51,518 nt of DNA from JBBQKQ01 sp043719155 (GTDB lineage Bacteria > Patescibacteriota > Minisyncoccia > Phycocordibacterales > UBA5272), in the NCBI GenBank assembly GCA_043719155.1, contig JAYSUJ010000006.1:1-51518 (forward strand), in the 5' to 3' direction. The notes beneath the pieces are model-generated. The model was not told the origin of the DNA, did not search any database, and was given only the letters and a program-made list of their open reading frames with translations. Position 1 is the first letter of the stretch, and every line of letters starts with the position of its first letter. Made by a program: the position numbers and the translations under genes. Of the stretch, positions 47,418 to 51,518 are shown in pieces.

Positions 47418-47924
47418 ATGACCCAGGAAATGATTATAGACGGTGTAAAATATTTACCCGAAATTGATAGAACTTTACAAAACTTCGATAAGCATATTTT
47501 AGAGGAGGCTGAGTATACAAGAGTGGTTGAGACTCTTGGCATAAGTACAGTATCTCCCGAAAACAGAATTCCTACTTTTTTTGACTTAATGTTAGACACA
47601 GAAAAGAATTTATGTACTGTAAGAGATATAGAAATTCCTTTGTCAGAAACTGAAACAAAAATACTTTGGGCCTTCATTAGGGTTTTTCCAGCACCTATGA
47701 TGGGGGAAAAATTAACAGCTTTTCTAAAGCTTGTTTCTGGAAAAGATGATTTACAAAAGACTAGCTACAAAAAGGAAAGATTGGACAAAAAAGAATCCAA
47801 TTCCCCTGAGGTAATAATGGGTAATCTTAGTCGTAGGATTTCTGCTGCAACAAATAATGAGTATTCAATAAAGTCTGGAGGTCACAATTGGGGTCATCTT
47901 CTTTCAAGAAATACTTCTAACTAA
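47418..47924 (+). CDS. Putative winged-helix (OmpR/PhoB C-terminal-like) protein, 168 aa
   Basis: Residues about 70-165 resemble a response-regulator DNA-binding domain without a receiver: the pattern DIEIPLSETETKILWAFIRVFPAPMMGEKL matches the usual LTPTEFRLLELL and the C-terminal VIMGNLSRRISAATNNEYSIKSGGHNWGHLL matches the recognition helix and wing. The N-terminal 60 residues are acidic and unlike receiver domains. No histidine kinase nearby. Function is likely transcriptional control, but the assignment is by pattern only. Promoter places the start codon at the transcript end. Confidence 0.6.
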   Translation: MTQEMIIDGVKYLPEIDRTLQNFDKHILEEAEYTRVVETLGISTVSPENRIPTFFDLMLDTEKNLCTVRDIEIPLSETETKILWAFIRVFPAPMMGEKLTAFLKLVSGKDDLQKTSYKKERLDKKESNSPEVIMGNLSRRISAATNNEYSIKSGGHNWGHLLSRNTSN

Positions 47925-47927
47925 AGT

Positions 47928-47956
47928 AAAAAACACTATATTATATAGTGTTTTTT
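47928..47956. terminator. Bidirectional terminator between 47418 gene and tig
   Basis: AAAAAACACTATA and complement around TTA, T6. Confidence 0.9.
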
Positions 47957-47968
47957 ACTAAATCATTT

Positions 47969-49057
47969 TTAATGATTATGTCCTTCGTGTGAACCAAAGA
48001 ACTCCTTTTCATCTGGTACTTTTCCGTTGCAGATAAACTCTGCCACCAAACTATTTGTCATCTTTTCTTCGCTATAAGCTCTCGCACGCTCTTCTTCCAA
48101 CTCTTTGTAATGCGCCATCAGATGCGAAACTTCACCTTTCAAGGCTTCCTCACTTACTTTTATATCCTCAGCTTTTGCAATGGCGTGAAGTGCTAGTTGT
48201 AAAATAACTTGCTTTCTTGCGTTAATCTTCTCAGACTCCTTCCACTCTGTTAAACTCTTTTTCATGTGTTTCAAATAGTCCTCAAACGACACTCCCATCT
48301 GGGTTAAATCGCCAGTTATTTTTTCTTGGATTTTCAACAGTTCGTTTTCGACAAGAGAATTTGGAATTTCAGCTGAAGATTCAGAAATTAGTTTTTCAAA
48401 TATTTGACCTTTTCTTTTTTCCTCAGCTCTCCATTTTTTCTCGTTTTCGATATTATCTTTGATTCTGGTTTTAAGGTCCTCTATACTTTTGAAGTCACCA
48501 ACAGACTTTAGGAATTTCTCATCTATTTCTGGCAGCTCCTCCACCTCCTCACCGGCCTCGTTTTTCGTTTTAGTCATACGCATTCTCCTCAGTTCTTCAA
48601 CAGCATCAGAAATTTCTGTTTCATCTGTTTCCTTGGTTTCATCTAGCTTAAATTCTTTGTGATAAGTTTTGTATTTGCCAAGTTCAATTTTAGGTAGTAT
48701 GTCTGTAGTGATTTGGTATTGAAAGTCCTCACCTTTGGTAACTTTCAAAATTGCAATTTCAGGCCGGCCTATTGCTTCAATCTTTTCGCCAATTATTACA
48801 TTTACATAGTTTTCATTTACGCAGATATAGCCCATTTCCTGGCGAATAGGAAACTCGCCGTAGTTCTTAACATAGGCTTCGTAGGGTACTTTTCCGTCAC
48901 GAAATCCATTTAGTTTGGCTTCGCTAAGAACTTTGGTTTTAGCTTTCTCAAAAAAAGTTTCAAACTCGGTACTCTGTACTGTAACTACAACATTTACTCT
49001 ACTGTTTTCCAGCTTCTCTATTTTTGCACTGTATTTTATTTTAGTTTGGTTTTTCAT
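47969..49057 (-). CDS. tig: Trigger factor lacking the PPIase domain
   Basis: 362 residues against about 430 in model bacteria. The ribosome-binding N-domain (1-~120) has the signature LNGFRDGKVP. After DILPKIELGKY comes directly a charged linker (ETKETDETEISDAV) and the C-terminal chaperone domain (about 170-350, DEKFLKSVGDFKSIEDLKTRI...), so the FKBP-type domain is missing. A His-rich end (SHEGHNH) is present. The protein should still hold nascent chains on the ribosome but not isomerise prolines. First of three minus-strand genes after nusA and a small membrane protein. Confidence 0.88.
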   Translation of the reverse strand: MKNQTKIKYSAKIEKLENSRVNVVVTVQSTEFETFFEKAKTKVLSEAKLNGFRDGKVPYEAYVKNYGEFPIRQEMGYICVNENYVNVIIGEKIEAIGRPEIAILKVTKGEDFQYQITTDILPKIELGKYKTYHKEFKLDETKETDETEISDAVEELRRMRMTKTKNEAGEEVEELPEIDEKFLKSVGDFKSIEDLKTRIKDNIENEKKWRAEEKRKGQIFEKLISESSAEIPNSLVENELLKIQEKITGDLTQMGVSFEDYLKHMKKSLTEWKESEKINARKQVILQLALHAIAKAEDIKVSEEALKGEVSHLMAHYKELEEERARAYSEEKMTNSLVAEFICNGKVPDEKEFFGSHEGHNH

Positions 49058-49066
49058 ATTTTAAAT

Positions 49067-49264
49067 TTATTTCCTCGTCTCTATCTCCACCTTTGGCCAC
49101 ACGTTTTCGTCTTTAATAACTTGATAGTGCTCTCGCTTCTGGAGTTCACCGTACTCTTTTCTCATGTCTTTCATAATCATAAAGTAAACAAGTAGAGCTG
49201 AAAAGATAAAGAACAGAGTAAAAACGATAATCAGTATTCTTTTTTCCTTTTTAGAAGAAAGCAT
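49067..49264 (-). CDS. Small membrane protein, 65 aa
   Basis: Lys/Glu-rich N-terminus (1-10), one transmembrane helix (about 10-31), then a charged helical tail (DMRKEYGELQKREHYQV). Resembles FtsL/DivIC-like small bitopic proteins in form only. Sits three bases after nusA and nine bases before tig on the same strand; the position in a transcription/translation operon suggests translational coupling. No function recognised. Confidence 0.65.
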   Translation of the reverse strand: MLSSKKEKRILIIVFTLFFIFSALLVYFMIMKDMRKEYGELQKREHYQVIKDENVWPKVEIETRK

Positions 49265-49267
49265 GTT

Positions 49268-50434
49268 TTAATTTGCCTCTACATTCATTTCTGATGTAAC
49301 CTCTTCACTCGGCTCTTCTTTTTTTAATGCATCCTCTGCCAAAGACACGTCAATTTTCCAGCCAGTTAGTCTAGCTGCTAGTCTGACATTTTGCCCCATT
49401 TTACCTATGGCTAGCGAAAACTGATCCTCAGAAACTTTTACTCTGGCCTGTTTTGTTTCTTCTTCAAGCTCGATACTTATTATTTCAGCTGGTGAAAGTG
49501 CCTCAGCGATGAAATTCTTTGTGTCTTCATTCCACTCTATGATATCAATTCTCTCACCTTTTAGCTCTTGAGTAATTTGGTTTACACGAACTCCTCTTTG
49601 TCCGACACACGCTCCGATAGGGTCAATGTACTGGTCTTTTGCAAAAACAGCAATTTTACTTCTCTTTCCCGGCTCACGAGTTACGGCTTTTATCTCAACT
49701 TGTCCACTAGCAATTTCAGGGCATTCTAGTTTAAAAAGTTCTACTAGAAATTTAGGATGCGTTCTGGAAAGCTTTAGAGACAGACCTCTAGCGTTATCGT
49801 CAGATGCAAATAAATATGCTTTGATTTTTCCCCCTGGCTTATAGTTTTCACCTTTTATTTGTTCATCCGGAGTTAAAACTGCAGTAGCACGACCAAGGTC
49901 GATAAATACATTGCCTTTCTCACTTCTTTGTACTGTGCCTAATAATATTGTACCTTCTTTGCTTCCAAACTCGTCGGATAAAGATTCCTTTTCAGCTTCT
50001 CGAAGTTTTTGCATTACAACTTGTTTGGCGGTTTGAGCCGCGATACGCCCAAAGTCATCTTTTGTTTCAAGTGGAAAAGTTATTTCAGAGCCTACGACAG
50101 TGTCTCGTTTCATTAGCTTTGCGTCATTTATTAAAATATGTTTTTCTTCGTTGTATTTTGGGCGGTCATCTGAGTCTAGCTTTTCAGCTTCATCCTCTCC
50201 TTCTTTTGTTATCCAGCAATTTGTGTCGTCCACTACTAGCTTTGTCTGCACAAAGTCCATGGCCCCAGTTTCCAAATCTAAAACACATTTTATGGTCTGG
50301 TCTTTATCTGCGTATTCTTTTTTGTAAGCGGCACCTAAAGAGGCTTCTACCGCTTCCAAAACTTTTGCTTTTGGAATTCGCTTTTCCTTTTCAATAACTT
50401 CCAAGGCCATTTTTAAAGCTTTTATATCTATCAT
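49268..50434 (-). CDS. nusA: Transcription elongation factor NusA
   Basis: 388 residues. N-terminal RNA-polymerase-binding domain (1-~125), S1 domain (about 160-215, GTILLGTVQRSEKGNVFIDLG), KH1 and KH2 (about 225-375, DPIGACVGQRGVRVNQITQELKGERIDII in pieces, and SLAIGKMGQNVRLAARLTGWKIDV), and a short acidic tail in place of the C-terminal acidic repeats of E. coli. Both GxxG KH loops are present. Leads a unit with a 65-aa membrane protein and trigger factor. A leader of about 74 nt with a tetraloop hairpin may be autoregulatory. Confidence 0.95.
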   Translation of the reverse strand: MIDIKALKMALEVIEKEKRIPKAKVLEAVEASLGAAYKKEYADKDQTIKCVLDLETGAMDFVQTKLVVDDTNCWITKEGEDEAEKLDSDDRPKYNEEKHILINDAKLMKRDTVVGSEITFPLETKDDFGRIAAQTAKQVVMQKLREAEKESLSDEFGSKEGTILLGTVQRSEKGNVFIDLGRATAVLTPDEQIKGENYKPGGKIKAYLFASDDNARGLSLKLSRTHPKFLVELFKLECPEIASGQVEIKAVTREPGKRSKIAVFAKDQYIDPIGACVGQRGVRVNQITQELKGERIDIIEWNEDTKNFIAEALSPAEIISIELEEETKQARVKVSEDQFSLAIGKMGQNVRLAARLTGWKIDVSLAEDALKKEEPSEEVTSEMNVEAN

Positions 50435-50458
50435 AAGTTTGTTTTTTTAATTAAAACT

Positions 50459-50543
50459 CCGAAACTTTCGTTTCGGGTTACGCTCGCACTTTTAGCACAG
50501 TTATTAATACACTTATAATATCATAAACCCAACTTTTGTGCAA
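50459..50543 (-). promoter_or_regulatory. nusA promoter and leader hairpin
   Basis: TTGCAC (50538-50543), 17-base spacer, TATTAT (50515-50520), start near 50508. In the leader CCGAAAC and GTTTCGG (50459-50476) close a GAAA tetraloop on the minus strand. Confidence 0.65.
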
Positions 50544-50545
50544 AA

Positions 50546-50580
50546 TGAAAACCGAGCCTTGCGACCCGGTTTGTTTTTTT
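50546..50580. terminator. Terminator of the 50595 gene, possibly bidirectional
   Basis: AAACCG and CGGTTT arms with an internal partial stem; TTTTTTT on the plus side and TTTTCATTTT on the minus side. Confidence 0.7.
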
Positions 50581-50594
50581 CTGCATGCTTGCCT

Positions 50595-50834
50595 CTACTT
50601 TTTTTGAATCCAGTTCCAGATCTGGTTACCCCAGACTATGAATATGGTCCCGCAGATAAAGCAGACAACTGCACTTACTTGCCAAACCCTGACTTCATTC
50701 TGAAAGATCTGAACTTGAGTTCCAGAAATGAGTAGCATCGTGGTGGCGATCAAACCACCAACAGCTAGTACCGTTATGGTCAAAAGGCAAATCAGGACGG
50801 CAAACTTTAGCCTATAGCGCATTTCTTGTCGCAT
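50595..50834 (-). CDS. Small two-helix membrane protein, 79 aa, GC-rich gene
   Basis: ATG 50834 is selected by SD AAGGAG four bases upstream. Basic N-terminus MRQEMRYRLK, helix 1 (about 11-33, FAVLICLLITITVLAVGGLIA-like), polar loop (VQIFQNEVRVWQ), helix 2 (about 48-68, VSAVVCFICGTIFIVWGN), end WIQKK. No family recognised. GC-rich with own terminator. The promoter is not sharp. It neighbours another GC-rich gene (50954), both in the same direction with separate terminators. Confidence 0.72.
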   Translation of the reverse strand: MRQEMRYRLKFAVLICLLTITVLAVGGLIATTMLLISGTQVQIFQNEVRVWQVSAVVCFICGTIFIVWGNQIWNWIQKK

Positions 50835-50838
50835 GGTT

Positions 50839-50906
50839 CTCCTTGCTTTCGTCACTTTCGTTGCTGTAGTTGAATATATTAAACCATATTGTACCTACTT
50901 TGTATA
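50839..50906 (-). promoter_or_regulatory. Weak promoter and SD of the 50595 gene
   Basis: SD AAGGAG at 50839-50844. Possible -10 TTTAAT (50878-50883) with TATACA (50901-50906) 17 bases away. Confidence 0.45.
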
Positions 50907-50912
50907 GTGCAC

Positions 50913-50948
50913 AAAAAAAGACCAAGGGCGTAAAGTACGCCCGAGGTC
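50913..50948 (-). terminator. Terminator of the 50954 gene
   Basis: On the minus strand GACC-TC-GGGCGTA pairs with TACGCCC-TT-GGTC, then T7. Confidence 0.9.
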
Positions 50949-50953
50949 CTTAC

Positions 50954-51403
50954 TCAGTGAGCAGAGCTAGCCTTGCGGCACTCTGCTTCTGTCCGGTACC
51001 GTCCTTCTTTGACGGCGGCGAGGCACTTTTTATGTGCCTCACTAGCCCCAGAGAAAACTGGGGTTCCGACATGGCTGGATGGGTACACCCAGCATGAGGG
51101 TTTCATGAACAACGGCATGTATTGGCACGTTGCCCAGTGGCTAAGTGCACTTTCCCGACGGGTCGGTGCACTAGACTGCCCTACAGTTCTTTGAGTTGGT
51201 GCTGCCTTTACGACAGCAGGAGTACTTGGCTTCGAAACAGTGACACTAGGCGTTGTGCGCCCTGTGCTGCTGCTGGAGCTCCGGCTTCCGCCAGATGAGC
51301 CTCCACGCCCACCGCCACCTCCCCCACCACGCGCTTGCGCGAATGATGTGAAAAGTAGAAGTGAAACGAGAAACGAAACCAAAACCTTATGCGCTTTACG
51401 CAT
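50954..51403 (-). CDS. Secreted Gly/Ser-rich protein with Cys domain, GC-rich gene
   Basis: 149 residues. Signal peptide 1-24 (ends FAQA), a Gly/Arg block, a Ser/Gly/Thr/Pro-rich linker (about 33-85) and a C-terminal domain with four cysteines (TCQYMP, SCWVYPSS, KCLAAVKEG, ECRKASSAH) that could form two disulfides. SD GGAGG four bases before ATG 51403; long leader with hairpins; strong terminator. Looks like a surface-exposed or wall-linked protein. No homolog recognised. Confidence 0.75.
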   Translation of the reverse strand: MRKAHKVLVSFLVSLLLFTSFAQARGGGGGGGRGGSSGGSRSSSSSTGRTTPSVTVSKPSTPAVVKAAPTQRTVGQSSAPTRRESALSHWATCQYMPLFMKPSCWVYPSSHVGTPVFSGASEAHKKCLAAVKEGRYRTEAECRKASSAH

Positions 51404-51407
51404 GTAG

Positions 51408-51507
51408 CCTCCATGGGCCCCCTAAAATTCTAGTTTGAAATGCAACTAGCACTAGTGGGTTTCTAGGGAGCTTGCTCCTTAGAGGGCACTAGCAAACCGG
51501 TATTGTA
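51408..51507 (-). promoter_or_regulatory. Leader, SD and -10 of the 50954 gene
   Basis: SD GGAGG (51408-51412). Leader about 92 nt with stem GGAGC-tt-GCTCC (51467-51478, extended by CTA/TAG). -10 TACAAT at 51502-51507; the -35 would lie outside the window. 51404-51518 holds nothing else visible. Confidence 0.6.
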
Positions 51508-51518
51508 AAATACCACTA

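Noticed and set aside
1..51518. GC-rich genes as assembly contamination
   Set aside because: They are single genes with short junctions inside continuous intergenic DNA at nine or more places, and their promoters and terminators include A/T tracts like the host; contamination would give long blocks.

Overview
The window reads as chromosomal DNA of a small-genome, AT-rich bacterium, most likely a member of the Patescibacteria (CPR), probably of Parcubacteria type. The lineage is an inference. It rests on small dense gene blocks, many short secreted or membrane proteins of unknown function, a LysM-M23 peptidase, a trigger factor without its PPIase domain, a MurA-like enzyme fused to a DNA-binding domain, and gene starts that mostly read aaaatATG without a Shine-Dalgarno (SD) sequence. 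No rRNA gene is present to confirm it. Housekeeping genes are rsmA (partial), a UvrD/PcrA helicase, a ComM/YifB-type AAA protein, rpsO, an exonuclease III, pgk-tpiA, murB/murA, guaC, clpP, rsmE, tig and nusA, plus one tRNA-Thr(TGT).

Layout. 1-8000: rsmA, a helicase, a three-gene unknown operon and two envelope metallopeptidases. 8000-11100: tRNA-Thr behind a hairpin-rich leader, then two GC-rich genes around an AT-rich unknown gene. 11200-16100: MgtC, a DksA-like protein, ComM, a NYN nuclease and S15. 16200-21000: a unit resembling E. coli ybbA-ybbP-tesA, plus a DM13 protein. 21000-25950: an envelope redox block (Met-rich secreted protein, DipZ-like CcdA/thioredoxin, phosphatase, TVP38 protein, MsrA-MsrB). 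Three of its promoters carry the same palindrome, AATGTAAAG-N4-CTTKACATT. 25970-27800: a Xer-type recombinase between two outward-facing GC-rich genes that end in the same 21-base hairpin. 27800-33200: more single GC-rich genes, exonuclease III, pgk-tpiA. 33800-43200: a MacA-like adaptor, a putative small RNA, murB/HTH-murA, an FtsX-like permease, guaC and an ABC ATPase. 43200-51518: an ECF sigma factor with a likely membrane anti-sigma and DUF4349-like neighbour, ClpP, RsmE, trigger factor and NusA.

The most striking signal is a set of eleven solitary genes (at 8501, 10143, 25998, 27305, 27903, 30134, 32954, 41317, 41891, 50595 and 50954) scattered singly or in pairs between AT-rich genes. 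They are visibly GC-richer, favour C/G-ending codons, carry a canonical SD 4-8 bases before ATG, usually have a sigma70-like promoter and a leader of about 25-90 nt, and end in a strong intrinsic terminator. Most encode membrane, secreted or very short proteins. The AT-rich genes around them commonly show an extended -10 (TGnTATAAT) only 7-30 bases before the ATG and no SD. Two gene-expression grammars therefore seem to coexist. The GC-rich set may be imported expression cassettes or a separately regulated, strongly expressed regulon.

A second recurring signal is a family of short palindromes inside reading frames (helicase, ComM, the DUF4349-like protein, probably rsmA), coding peptides of the PPLQGGARGG type. 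No CRISPR array, insertion sequence with transposase, rRNA or replication origin was seen.
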